The position numbers were made by a program, and so were the translations under genes. A stretch of 64,000 bases of DNA, taken from the NCBI GenBank assembly GCA_000818945.1, contig KN805380.1, positions 191,450 through 255,449 of the forward strand, written 5' to 3'. A model generated the notes under the pieces. The model made no database searches and was not told the origin of the DNA. It saw nothing but the letters and a program-made list of their open reading frames with translations. Positions 50,365 to 60,106 of the stretch are shown piece after piece. Each line of letters opens with the position of its first letter. The stretch's first letter is position 1. The stretch comes from Schizochytrium sp. CCTCC M209059. Taxonomy: Eukaryota > Sar > Bigyra > Thraustochytrida > Thraustochytriidae.

Positions 50365-52683
50365 TCATTGATTACGCTTTGCACGGAGAAGGTTTGCACG
50401 TTCCCGAGCAAGCTGACGCTTAAGACCGCTTCGCGCAGCTGAACTTAAACTCAGATCGTTTTCGAGCCTGTCCTCGAGCGCCTTCACCTTGCAATCCAGT
50501 GCCGCCAAGTCTTCCCGCGTGCATGATGGTTTTGGAGCAGCAGCAGCAGCAGCAGCAGTGTGAGCAGCAACAGCGGCTGGAGGCACGGACGCGCCGACAT
50601 TACTAGCGGGCGTCCCGGCAACGGCGGGGATCGAGGCCGGGGCACTTTTACCTTCGTGACTTTCCTTTGCCTCAGTCTTGGCTGGCATAGGAGCCAGACA
50701 ACGCCCACGCAGATATTCGAGGAGTGCGGCGCTGCCTTCAGCTACAATGTGGGGCCGGATCGCGCGTTGTGGGTTCCCAGCAATGAGAAGCGCCTGCAAT
50801 CGTGGCAGCTGAGCTAGAGTTGCTGGAATTGTGCGCAAGTTCCCGTTCTCAACATTGAGGTATTCGAGCAGACCAAGCTGCTCGAGGCCTCTGGGAATTT
50901 CCTGAAGGCCACAGTTGGACAAATCAAGACGTTTCAGACGATGTAAGCTCGCCAAAGATACCTCCACAAGCGTGATATAGTTATAGCCGAGCAGGAGCTC
51001 TTCGAGGCTTGTAGCCAGAGGCGCCCGGGCGATGCAGTTGGGCACGCCATTCAATTTGTTCTGGCGGAGATCGAGAATACGGAGATGGGAGAGGGAAGCG
51101 CCAAGATCAAAGCTTTCAATCTCATTGCGGCGAAGCACCAGCTCCTCGAGACTCGGGCAGGCTGCAAAGCTTGTAGCATCGACGTGCTGAATACGATTCT
51201 CCTCGAGACTGAGACGCAAAAGAGAAGCCCATGTCAGAGGTTGCGAAAATTGTGAAGGAATCGCTGGAAAGGCATTTTTGGCGAGACTGAGGTCTACCAA
51301 AGGCCGAATAGGCGAGGCAAGACAGTTGGCGTGAGCTCCAAGAAGAAGATCGAGGCTCTCCACAGGCTTGTCCGATCCGACGAGCAAGCCTTCGAGGTTC
51401 AAAATGCCGGAGCCCGCGGCGCGCGCATGTGCATCGCGAAGTCGATCGTCGCTCCAAAGAAGTTTCTGCAGCGGATCCATATTTGTTGAAGATCCCTGGC
51501 CAGCACCTGTGTCAGTTTTAGCCTCGGCGTGCAGCATGACACCCGGTTTATCGCCCTTTGTCCGAAGGTAGGCTTTGAGTTTCTCTGCACCAGCTTGCAA
51601 AACCGAAAAACGAACGCCACGCAACGGGTTACCAATGGTACTAAGGGTTTGGAGGCTCTTCATGTAACCTAGACCTGGCGGAAGCGAGACCAAGTTGTTG
51701 TTGGTGAGGTCGAGCATTTTTAGCGACATTGAGGAGCACAGCGCATCCTCATCGAGCGTCTCGATCTTGTTCTCGCATAGGTCTAAAACAGTGAGCCTTG
51801 AGGCGTTGGCGAGTTGCATGCCGTTCATGGACTCGAGCCTGTTGAAGCCCAAGAGAAGCTGATCGAGCGTCTCGCTCCGTGGCAAAGGCCCGAAGACCTG
51901 AAGTGCATTCTGTCGAGCGTCGATCACGCGCGCCTGCGCCAAATCACTCACTTCGAGGCGAACGAGCTTGTTGTTGGAGACCACAAGTTCTTGAATTCGG
52001 GATGCGGACCCAAACGCATGCCTTCCAAGCGATACGATCTGGTTGTGCGAGGCCAAAAGCTGCTCGAGCCCACTGGGGAGCTTTTCAATGGAGTTCAATC
52101 TGTTGTGCCGTACGTCGAGCACGCGAAGGGCCTGGAGATCGGCGATGCCACGAGGCAATTTCTCAAGCTCGTTGTGTGAGCACGCCAGAACGACGAGGTC
52201 TTGCCAAGGTGCGCTCGTTCCGAGAGTCCGGATACAGTTATGTGAGATGGAAAGTTTGCGGAGCGCTTCGAGGGCAAGCAGCGCCTCTGGCAAATGCTCG
52301 AGATCGTTGTTATCGAGCTGCACGACACTGAGCGTGTCGCAGATTTCCTCAAAGGCCCCCACCTCGATCATACGAAGTTTGTTGCCCGCAAGACGGATTT
52401 CTGTGCACGCGGCAGCGTCCCACCATGATTCATCCGCAGCGCAACCGTTGCCGAACTTGAGCATGAGCTCTCGCGACAGCTCCTGGATCCCGCTCTCGTT
52501 CAAGTTGAGGATGCCTGATCCTCTTGCAGCTCGAAATCGCTCATTCAGGGCTTTGCCACTGCTTCTGCCGTCTTTATCATTCTCCTTACCGCTCTGACCG
52601 AAAAAGTTCTGGTTGCGCGGACCCAGACGCGTGGCTGTTGCTCCTGCCCCAACTCCTGCTCCGGATGTCACCATCTTGGGCAT
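50365..52683 (-). CDS. LRRC40: Leucine-rich-repeat protein, LRRC40-like
   Basis: A 772-residue protein from the ATG at 52683. It follows the LRRC40 plan: RAARGSGILNLNESGIQELS, then ESWWDAAACTEIRLAGNKL, a first block of regular 23-residue LRRs (about 75-350: VVQLDNNDLEHLPEALLAL, KLSISHNCI, VLDVRHNRL), a GNPLRGVR...LKAYLRTK cap, a linker, a second opener (ASGSGILNLEG-like) and a second LRR block (about 460-640) ending AGNPQRAIRPHIVAEGSAALLEYLRGR. A Ser/Ala/Pro linker follows, and then a C-terminal coiled coil (LAALDCKVKALEDRLENDL) that animal LRRC40 lacks. There is no signal or membrane segment. The family is widespread but poorly understood; a protein-binding scaffold is the safest description. 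Confidence 0.85.
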   Translation of the reverse strand: MPKMVTSGAGVGAGATATRLGPRNQNFFGQSGKENDKDGRSSGKALNERFRAARGSGILNLNESGIQELSRELMLKFGNGCAADESWWDAAACTEIRLAGNKLRMIEVGAFEEICDTLSVVQLDNNDLEHLPEALLALEALRKLSISHNCIRTLGTSAPWQDLVVLACSHNELEKLPRGIADLQALRVLDVRHNRLNSIEKLPSGLEQLLASHNQIVSLGRHAFGSASRIQELVVSNNKLVRLEVSDLAQARVIDARQNALQVFGPLPRSETLDQLLLGFNRLESMNGMQLANASRLTVLDLCENKIETLDEDALCSSMSLKMLDLTNNNLVSLPPGLGYMKSLQTLSTIGNPLRGVRFSVLQAGAEKLKAYLRTKGDKPGVMLHAEAKTDTGAGQGSSTNMDPLQKLLWSDDRLRDAHARAAGSGILNLEGLLVGSDKPVESLDLLLGAHANCLASPIRPLVDLSLAKNAFPAIPSQFSQPLTWASLLRLSLEENRIQHVDATSFAACPSLEELVLRRNEIESFDLGASLSHLRILDLRQNKLNGVPNCIARAPLATSLEELLLGYNYITLVEVSLASLHRLKRLDLSNCGLQEIPRGLEQLGLLEYLNVENGNLRTIPATLAQLPRLQALLIAGNPQRAIRPHIVAEGSAALLEYLRGRCLAPMPAKTEAKESHEGKSAPASIPAVAGTPASNVGASVPPAAVAAHTAAAAAAAPKPSCTREDLAALDCKVKALEDRLENDLSLSSAARSGLKRQLARERANLLRAKRNQ

Positions 52684-53681
52684 TCTCGATGCCCCTTCGC
52701 TTGCCGAGAGACCCGTGTCAAAGCCTGAGAGGATCTACTCGCTTCCTAAGAACAAGCGGCCGAAGTGCCTTGCTGCGACTTGCATCCACCAGGCCTTCTC
52801 CCTCGCTCTCTTTCTCTCTCTCTCGCGCGCGCGCGCGATCCCGTCGCAGAACGATTCGAGTCTGGAGACGACCTGACACAACCGTTGCAATCAACTTGTC
52901 GCAGCGGAGGGCAAAGGGGTAGAAGATAAAGGGGCAGGAAGTAACTGTGAGCATGGAAAAGGAACGCAGTCGGCGGCACGAAGTATACTACACTACCTTG
53001 AGCGTGGCGCTATGGATTTTGGCAAGCATAAATGTTGCGAAAAAGTGACCTGCTGCTGTGGAAACCACGAAATGCTAACCAAGAATTGTCCTCTGCGTGA
53101 CAAATGGATGAACTCCCGGGATTGAAGGGGTTTCCCATACAATCAATGCTGTGAACTTGTTTGCTAGGGACACGGGCGCCACCAGCTTGATGGATCAAGG
53201 CTTCCTTACGAAATCAGCATCGTACGAACGTTGCTCAGATTGTCACCCAAACCCTGACAATTGTTGTCCAGATTGTCACCAAAGAACGAACGGTAGGCTA
53301 CCGCGCTGCGCGCAGGATGAGAGAGAAACACCACTTGACATGCGTCAATGAATTCTCGCAAGCAAGTCTTGACGCATTCCACCTCAGCTCAGTCATTCAT
53401 GTTGAAGGAGGGAGTAAATTAGTTGATTAAGATGGGGTTGGAGCGTAGGCTCCCAATAGAGATTCGTGAGAGACAGCTCTCGTCGAGCAAACCAGGATCT
53501 TGGTGATGGCATAACGAACGTAGGGCGAAGACTCGAAGATCTCCTTCAAATAAAGCGAAGCGAATTGTAGGACTACATTATCAAAAACCATTCGTTCTCC
53601 CACACAAACACGTCAGCAGTCTTGAAAGATATGGCGCTCAAAACGCCACAACAAGAAGGTGACGAGCAAGAAGAAGTGCTT
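52684..53681. other. 1-kb gap upstream of LRRC40, no clear gene
   Basis: This holds a CTCTCG/GCGCGC low-complexity stretch (52798-52842) and two direct copies of CAGATTGTCACC (53236 and 53269). A 66-codon plus-strand frame (53151-53351) contains paired CxxC motifs but starts at GTG, and I do not call it. Confidence 0.45.
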
Positions 53682-55415
53682 CTAGTGATCCATAATGCGG
53701 AGGTTGCCGGTGATGACCTTATCTCGAATGACAGATCCGCTGCAAATATCAATATGCGATCCCTCTTCCGCGACAATGATCACGGTTCCCTTGAGCTGCA
53801 CGTGGTTACGAAAGTGTACATCGCCAGAGACGGTAAGGTGCTCGAGGTCGATCAGGTCCGGAACGCCAAAGGGAAGTCGACGCGTGTACTCTTCGACGGT
53901 GCGAAAGCATGGCCCGAGCTTGACCGTGGGGACAGGCGGAGAGATTGTTCGTCGCGTCGACAGCGCGAGAGAGCCGTGTTTGACAATAAAGAGATCACTT
54001 TGTACCGCAAAGAGATCACTGGTGGTCTTGACAGGGAGGAAGCGACTGCGCGGGACCACGACAACATTGACCTTGTCAAAGAGGTTGATGGCAGCACCCG
54101 CAGCCGTTTCAAACATGAGGCAGGTCACTTCCTCTCCAGCACCGTCGATGGCCAACCGATCGCGCGCAATAACCTGAAGATCAAGACTTCTCTTGACCGA
54201 GACGAGACGCTGCAGCTCGCGCAAATTCACCCAAAGATTATTTGTGTTGAATTTGTCGAAGCGCTTGTCGCGGCGCAGCGTGTCGCCGAGAACTTTGGGC
54301 AGGGCTGAATTCTCAAGAAGCAGCGGCTTACCCTTGTGCTCTACTAGAGTTCCGCCCGAGACATCCTGGCGCTCGCGCTTGGTGACCTCCATGCAGAAAC
54401 TGCTCTCATTGAGCATGAGGTAATAGAGGATATTGAGGTCCACGGTGGCCCCGAGGTTGTCAATGTTGCTGATAAAGAGGTACTCCTTGCCCATGGAGAT
54501 GAGTTCCTCCAAGAGGCCACAGCGAGAAATCGACGTGTAAACGTCGCCATGGCCTGGCGGGTACCACATATCTTGCGAGGATTTGGTGAACTTTCCGTTG
54601 GCCAGTGGTGTCACTGTGCTGCGGTCAAGTTTGGGAAAGCAAGACTGGCAAAAGGTCTTGATGCTGACGTGACGGTCGTCGTAGCGCGACAGCAGGCGCT
54701 TGGTCTCCTTATCGGTGTTGAAAGAATTCATGAGAATGAGGGGAACGTCCACGCCATGTTTAGTATTGAGAAACTCCACTTGACGTACAGCCATGTCGAG
54801 AAAGCTCAGCGAGTTGCGCACTTCTATTACAGATTTTGGACCTTGGCAGCCCATGGAGGTACCCAGGCCGCCGTTGAGTCGAAGAATTGCCAGTTTATTG
54901 AGCACCTCGTGCGTAAGGTTCATGCTGTCGGGGCAGGTTGGAATTGACTTGTACGCGCAGCACTTGACGCGTTGCTTGGTTTTTTGACCTTGACCGCCGC
55001 CCGAGGGGCTGTTGGCCTTTGAGTCCACGCCCGCAGTAGCGCCGGCGCCTGACGATGCGCTTTCTGCAGACGAGGAGGAGGAAGAGGCACCGCCGCCGCC
55101 AGACTTTTCCTTTTCACGTCGCTGACGCGCCTCCTCGTCTGCGCGTCGCAAATTCTCGATAAACGGCGCGTCCATACTGGGCGCCGCGGCTGCAGCGGCA
55201 TCGGATGCATCCTGTTCCAGGCAGAGCTCCCAGTCCTCCTGAACTGGCACAATGTCGTCGATGGAAAGCTCCCGCATGTATTTGGAGTGCACCGAGTACC
55301 GGCCTAGGTATCGTAGGAACTCGTCCACCGAGTCTCTTGGCATGAGCGACTCGTACTGGGGTGCCATGCTCTCGACCATTCTCAGGAAATTTTCAGTTGA
55401 CTTGTGCGCGTTCAT
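53682..55415 (-). CDS. UGP: UTP-glucose-1-phosphate uridylyltransferase with a long N-terminal insert
   Basis: A 577-residue protein from the ATG at 55415 (the longer frame opens at TTG). The nucleotide-binding loop LNGGLGTSMGCQGPKS near residue 175 is diagnostic. Other family motifs are LMNSFNTD, FPKLD, WYPPGHGDVYTSI, LFISNIDNLGATVD, NTNNLWVNL and KVNVVVVPRSRFLPVKTTSDL. The C-terminus is the left-handed beta-helix used for oligomer contacts (VSGDVHFRNHVQLKGTVIIV). It makes UDP-glucose from UTP and glucose 1-phosphate in the cytosol, for glycogen or beta-glucan, glycoproteins and trehalose. Residues about 75-155 are an inserted low-complexity stretch rich in Ser, Gly and Ala that most relatives lack. 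Confidence 0.94.
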   Translation of the reverse strand: MNAHKSTENFLRMVESMAPQYESLMPRDSVDEFLRYLGRYSVHSKYMRELSIDDIVPVQEDWELCLEQDASDAAAAAAPSMDAPFIENLRRADEEARQRREKEKSGGGGASSSSSSAESASSGAGATAGVDSKANSPSGGGQGQKTKQRVKCCAYKSIPTCPDSMNLTHEVLNKLAILRLNGGLGTSMGCQGPKSVIEVRNSLSFLDMAVRQVEFLNTKHGVDVPLILMNSFNTDKETKRLLSRYDDRHVSIKTFCQSCFPKLDRSTVTPLANGKFTKSSQDMWYPPGHGDVYTSISRCGLLEELISMGKEYLFISNIDNLGATVDLNILYYLMLNESSFCMEVTKRERQDVSGGTLVEHKGKPLLLENSALPKVLGDTLRRDKRFDKFNTNNLWVNLRELQRLVSVKRSLDLQVIARDRLAIDGAGEEVTCLMFETAAGAAINLFDKVNVVVVPRSRFLPVKTTSDLFAVQSDLFIVKHGSLALSTRRTISPPVPTVKLGPCFRTVEEYTRRLPFGVPDLIDLEHLTVSGDVHFRNHVQLKGTVIIVAEEGSHIDICSGSVIRDKVITGNLRIMDH

Positions 55416-56347
55416 CGTGCTCCTCGCGAGTTGGCGAAAGATCAAACGTTGTCAAGAGATTTCTACAGATCTCTCGCAAACGTCAAGACAGACAGACCGA
55501 CACGCAAACAGTCAGACAGACAGACCTGGGCAATTCGCAACTACGAATCGACTCGCCTCGCGCGAGCCGGCGGACCGGAGACGACGAATCGCGCGAGGCC
55601 TTCCCAGCAAGAGGCCGCGCAGCACGCCCAGCGCGCGTGCGGTTCTTGCGGCGTCTCGACTTGCTGCGCGTCTCGTGGTATCTTTCGCGGCGTCTCGGGC
55701 CGTCCTCGCCGAGCGAGACGCCGGGTCCTTTCTGAGCTGGCTGCTTTCCGGGCGCCGCTGGGGGAGAGAGGAGACGCTCGCGGTCTCTGGCCCTGCTCCG
55801 CTGCTCTCCCGCGCGCCCTCCGCCGCCCGCCGCGCTGCGCCCAAGCCGACTCCGAGTCGGGTTTGGTTTGTCTGCTCGTCCGGGCCCGAAAAAACGACCA
55901 AGGTGAGCCGAGGCGAGCCGGGCTTGCGCCGCTCGGCGAGCGAGCTCCACTCAAGTTTTTGGCCCCCGCGCAAGTGGGCTATCCGCGCCCGCACACTCGG
56001 CCAAAGGCCACGCTGGCAACGTAGAAAATCCGCCCCGGTGGCCGAGACGAAGAAGAGCAGCGGCAAAAAGGGCCGCCAGAACTTGAACCCTTGCTGCACG
56101 CAAGCGGGGCAAGGCGGAGCACGGCAGGGCAGGGCGGCGAGAGTCGACCGTGCCTGCGTCGTGTCTGCTCCGTTGGAGATTTCGTGCGAGGTGGAGACTC
56201 GGAGAGCAGGGGTGATCTGATTGAGCCACTGCAGACAAAACCTCGTCGCCCGACCTGGACACCCACCCCCACGTGGTCTTCTTTCGCCCCGATTACGCGG
56301 GGGTGGAAAGGAAAGGTGGACTAGGGACCTCGAAGGCGCCTGCGAGG
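55416..56347. promoter_or_regulatory. Divergent gap between UGPase and Derlin
   Basis: 932 bases lie between two head-to-head starts. It includes a CAGA repeat (55487-55530) and GC-rich DNA open in several frames without motifs. It should contain both promoters; no element can be named. Confidence 0.4.
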
Positions 56348-57559
56348 ATGAACGCAGGCGACCCGCTAGGGTGGTACTGGGAGATCCCTCTCGTGTCGCG
56401 AACGTACTTTACACTCTCGTTCCTGACGACGGCAGGATGCGCTCTGGAAGTGGTGAGCCCGCTGTCGCTGTACTTTAACTACTCTCTGATTGTCCGAGGC
56501 CAGCTATGGCGGCTCGTGACCTCGTTTCTGTTTTTCGGCCTCTTTAGCCTCGACTTCGTCTTTCACATGTACTTTCTTATTCGATATTGCCGTCTGCTCG
56601 AGGAAAACTCGTTCAGAGGCCCTGGACGGCGAGCCGATTTTGTAGTTTTCATTGTCTTTTGCGTAGTCCTTATGACGCTTATTGCGCCCTTTGTCAATGT
56701 CCCCTTTATGTCCAGCTCGCTCACCTTTGCCATGGTACATCTTTGGGGTCGTCGTAATCCGCACATCCGCATGAACTTTCTCGGTCTCTTTACCTTTACC
56801 GCGAGTTACCTGAGCACGGTCCTTTTCACGTTTAGTCTGATTCTCGGGCACAGCGCGACCGTGGATCTCATTGGCATCGTGGTTGGTCACATTTACTATT
56901 TCTGGGACGACGTCTATGTCGACCTGGCGCGAGTTCGGGGCTGGCCGGCGAAACACTTCTTGCGTCTCAGCACCTATCTTCCGCAGGAGCCCGAGATCCA
57001 GCTCGCAGCCGGCTTCGGTCTCGCTAATGATCCACTTCTACCCGGCCCGAATCCGCCTTTTGCTCCGATGGGCGGTGAAGCTCCGCGTGACGAGAATGTC
57101 TACAGAAATGCTGAAGACGAGGAAGAACATATTGATCAAGGAGACGTTGCGCAACATCATCGCGATGGCGAGGCAACGGCAACGGCACCGGCACCGGCAC
57201 CGGCACCGGCGGCGACTGTGTTGGCGTCTGCGACAGCGGAAGAGAGCACCACTTCTGCATCAGATCTTGGACAAGAACCTTCAGGCCCGAGTTTAGAAGG
57301 AGAGACGAACGTGCCAACCGAGAGACCTGATATAGCAAGAGATGCGTTGGAAGACATGCGCTCACAACGCGCCGCAGCTGCAGAAAGGCGGCTACAACGC
57401 TTGGCTCAGAAAGACGGGACTAGTGAAGAGAAAGCGCGGGCAACAGAGTTACGACAACGGGTCGTAGGCCGCACCAACGAGGCCTCAGACGAGTCATTAC
57501 CATTGCGCTCCGCGGACGCTCCGCACAATGACGAGGTAGAAGTAACACATGAGGAATGA
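56348..57559 (+). CDS. Derlin (Der1-like) ER membrane protein with long cytosolic tail
   Basis: The start is the ATG at 56348 (the longer frame opens at GTG), giving 403 residues. Residues about 10-195 form the rhomboid-like Derlin core: GWYWEIPLVSRTYFTLSFL, then GQLWRLVTSFLFFG, the LLEENSFRG loop, MSSSLTFAMVHLWGRRNPHIRMNFLGLF and the last helix VDLIGIVVGHIYYFWDDVY. There is no rhomboid Ser/His pair, as expected for this pseudoprotease. Derlins form the retro-translocation path for misfolded ER proteins and recruit p97. The remaining 200 residues are a cytosolic, low-complexity tail with an Ala-Pro repeat (57183-57214), an Arg/Ala coiled segment and an acidic end. This is much longer than the tail of yeast or human Derlins. 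Confidence 0.93.
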   Translation: MNAGDPLGWYWEIPLVSRTYFTLSFLTTAGCALEVVSPLSLYFNYSLIVRGQLWRLVTSFLFFGLFSLDFVFHMYFLIRYCRLLEENSFRGPGRRADFVVFIVFCVVLMTLIAPFVNVPFMSSSLTFAMVHLWGRRNPHIRMNFLGLFTFTASYLSTVLFTFSLILGHSATVDLIGIVVGHIYYFWDDVYVDLARVRGWPAKHFLRLSTYLPQEPEIQLAAGFGLANDPLLPGPNPPFAPMGGEAPRDENVYRNAEDEEEHIDQGDVAQHHRDGEATATAPAPAPAPAATVLASATAEESTTSASDLGQEPSGPSLEGETNVPTERPDIARDALEDMRSQRAAAAERRLQRLAQKDGTSEEKARATELRQRVVGRTNEASDESLPLRSADAPHNDEVEVTHEE

Positions 57560-57904
57560 TAACTTATGTACAAAATGAACATAAAGAAACACCACTTCAT
57601 GCGGCACAGCAAAGCCACAACGTTGAGTTTGACAAAGATGCAGGCAGACAAAACACAAGCACGAAAGGAAAAGAACAGGTGAAGAAAAAGTAAAATAAAA
57701 AATATTTTTTAAGAAAAAGAGCGTCGAGATAAAGAAATAGAAAAGGAAATGAAACAAATTCGACACACAAATGAGACTTTTTACCCAACGTGCTTTCTTT
57801 GGGTGGTGGTGGGTCTGTCTCGATGCCTCAAGAGTTTGGCGTTGTGAAGCGACTCGGGGGCAAGTTCAGACCCAAGCAACAAGCTGGCTGTGACCGCCGC
57901 CGCG
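57560..57904. other. Intergenic region, AT-rich, no gene seen
   Basis: A-rich spacer (57590-57780) between two plus-strand genes, markedly poorer in GC than its surroundings. It probably holds the Derlin 3' UTR and the promoter of the antiporter gene. Confidence 0.5.
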
Positions 57905-59785
57905 ATGGAGGACGTGGTAGGAGATTCGCTGCTAAATGGCGGCGGCTGGCGCTTGCTGCAGCAGGAGACCTGCGACGTCGACAACTACACGTTTTTGGAC
58001 CTGTACAAGTCACTGGTGTTTATGGTGGCACTCTGGGTGGCAGGAAAGGTGGTGAGCTTGGTTGGCGCGCCGCCCCTCGTGGGCCAGATTCTTACGGGCG
58101 TCCTACTTGGGCCGCACCTGGCTGAATTCGTACCATGGGTCGGCGCATGGAAACTCGTTGGCGCACTTGGACTGATGCTTTTAGTCGTGGAGGCTGGAAT
58201 CGATGTCGATCTCGAAATGCTCCGTCTCATTGGTCTACGCGGCGCCGGGGTCGCCGTCATGGGAAGCATGGTGACCTTGGCGGTAGGTTTTCTCGTCGCT
58301 CGGCACATTCTCGGCTTAGACATCAAGGGAAGCTTTGTCGTGGGCGCCTCGGTGTCCCCGACCAGCATGGGCATATCCCTTTCGGTGCTGCGCGCTGGCA
58401 AGCTGCTCAATTCGCCTACAGGGCAGCTCATCATCGCAGCTGCCGTTCTCGACGACATTATTGCGCTCATCCTGCTCTCAGAGCTCTCTGCTCTCGAGAA
58501 CCCGACAACCTGGAACATCATCAAGCCCATCTTCGCTGCGGTCATGCTCTTGTTTGGCTTTGGCTTTCTGGCCATTTACGTCATTCCTGTCATTCTTAAA
58601 CGCTTCATCTATCCTCGGGTCCCCGAGCGGCATGAGGAAAATCTTTCGCTTGGCATGCTTTTCCTTCTCACTCTCGGTCTGGCCCCAGCAGCGCGCGCGA
58701 GCGGAGGCAGCCACCTTTTGGGCTGCTTCATCGCTGGTCTCTCGTTCTGTACCTCGCACCAGGTTGAACACGTCTGGGTTTCCCAGGTCAAACGCATTCT
58801 CTCCTGGCTCCTTCGTATTTTCTTTGGTTGCACCATTGCCTTTGAAGTGCCTGTTCGAGCTTTTGCCTCCGTTGAGGTCGTCAAGAATGCTTTCATCATT
58901 CTCTTGGCGCTTTCGGGAAAGATGGCTACCTTTATCTGGGCGCGTCCGTTCACCAAGTTCAATGCGCTTGTGGTCGCTTCCGCCATGAGTGCTCTCGGCG
59001 AGTTCGCCTTTATCGTGGTGGTTTTTGCCAAGCAGGAAGAGTTTATCACCGAAGATATAGCGGCGTCCATCATTTTGACCATTCTCATCACCATCTTGGT
59101 GTCGCCCTTTTGCCTGCGTCTGATTATCCATTACTTTACGCGGAAATTGCGTCGCGCTGCTGCCAAGGCTCGCGATGATACTGGAGACGACGCAAAGGGC
59201 AATCCGCCTCTGTACTACTTTATGCAAACGCGGTGCTCTGGCAGTATTGGCCTCCAGGACCGCCTTCTCCGTACTCTCATTGACTCGGGCCTTCAAATTG
59301 TCGATATCAGATCGTATCATCCGCACATCAACGATCTTGATGTTGACATTATTTACGAGGCATTTTTATGTGACGAAAACCTGCGCGTCCCAGCATCGCG
59401 CTACCGGGCGCCTCTGCCGGAAGAAGAGAAGAAGATAGATCTGTGTCTACGTACACTGCATGAGGAGCTTAACGAAGCGATTCGCGACCCGGAAAACGGT
59501 GCTGTTCGCGTGGGTCGCTGGTACGCCGGGATTCATTCTGAGGAGGACGAAGTTGATGCCGAAGCAGCCTTTGGGCTCGCAGGAAAACGAATGGAAGACA
59601 GAAATCAGGAGTTTGAGATGAGTGTCAATCGCATGCATCACGATGATGACACGCACGGTCTGCATGGCTTCGTTCACAGATCCATGAGCGACGTTGACTT
59701 TTTCTGCCGTCCCAGCGAGTCCTCGGCAGGCACAGGGGAAGCAAGCTCCTCGCCGCATCACCATTGTGAGATGGTGACCTCGTGA
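57905..59785 (+). CDS. Monovalent cation/proton antiporter, CPA2 (KefB/KEA/TMCO3-like) family
   Basis: The start is the ATG at 57905 (the longer frame opens at GTG), giving 626 residues. About 12 hydrophobic segments fill residues 35-420. PPLVGQILTGVLLGP, LMLLVVEAGIDVD (the broken helix region) and IIAAAVLDDIIALILLSEL, with its Asp-Asp ion site, identify the Na+/H+ exchanger fold of the CPA2 group. The last 200 residues are a polar cytosolic tail. It has no TrkA-N (NAD-binding) domain, unlike bacterial KefB/C, and ends His- and Ser-rich. It probably exchanges K+ or Na+ for H+ across an internal or plasma membrane; ion preference and location cannot be told from sequence. There is no clear signal peptide. 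Confidence 0.88.
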   Translation: MEDVVGDSLLNGGGWRLLQQETCDVDNYTFLDLYKSLVFMVALWVAGKVVSLVGAPPLVGQILTGVLLGPHLAEFVPWVGAWKLVGALGLMLLVVEAGIDVDLEMLRLIGLRGAGVAVMGSMVTLAVGFLVARHILGLDIKGSFVVGASVSPTSMGISLSVLRAGKLLNSPTGQLIIAAAVLDDIIALILLSELSALENPTTWNIIKPIFAAVMLLFGFGFLAIYVIPVILKRFIYPRVPERHEENLSLGMLFLLTLGLAPAARASGGSHLLGCFIAGLSFCTSHQVEHVWVSQVKRILSWLLRIFFGCTIAFEVPVRAFASVEVVKNAFIILLALSGKMATFIWARPFTKFNALVVASAMSALGEFAFIVVVFAKQEEFITEDIAASIILTILITILVSPFCLRLIIHYFTRKLRRAAAKARDDTGDDAKGNPPLYYFMQTRCSGSIGLQDRLLRTLIDSGLQIVDIRSYHPHINDLDVDIIYEAFLCDENLRVPASRYRAPLPEEEKKIDLCLRTLHEELNEAIRDPENGAVRVGRWYAGIHSEEDEVDAEAAFGLAGKRMEDRNQEFEMSVNRMHHDDDTHGLHGFVHRSMSDVDFFCRPSESSAGTGEASSSPHHHCEMVTS

Positions 59786-60106
59786 AAGTTCTCGTTCTCG
59801 AGCACTCGCGCTTCGCGCCCTCGTTTCTTTGCTTTATAGGCTAATATCTGTAAAATATTGTAAAACTTCTTGTGTGGATTGCAATTCTTCAAAGCACTTC
59901 CTATGGTCAATTTGTGGGAAACGAGGAGCAGTCATCGTCGTGATCATCGTCGTCGTCGTCGTCCCAGAGACGCGCGTGTGCGAGCGTGCGTGTGCATGAA
60001 GTTGCTCTTCTCTTTTTGCATTTTTATATTTTTTTCCCGACGCGGTGAGGGGAGGGAAACTGAGGAGGTTCTTGGTGATATTTCTTGTTCTTGAGTCAAT
60101 GAATGG
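59786..60106. other. Convergent 3' region, no gene seen
   Basis: This lies between the stops of the antiporter and LIM genes. It holds a CGT/CAT repeat (59935-59960), a GTGTGCG stretch and a T-rich tract (60009-60036). No gene was recognised. Confidence 0.5.
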
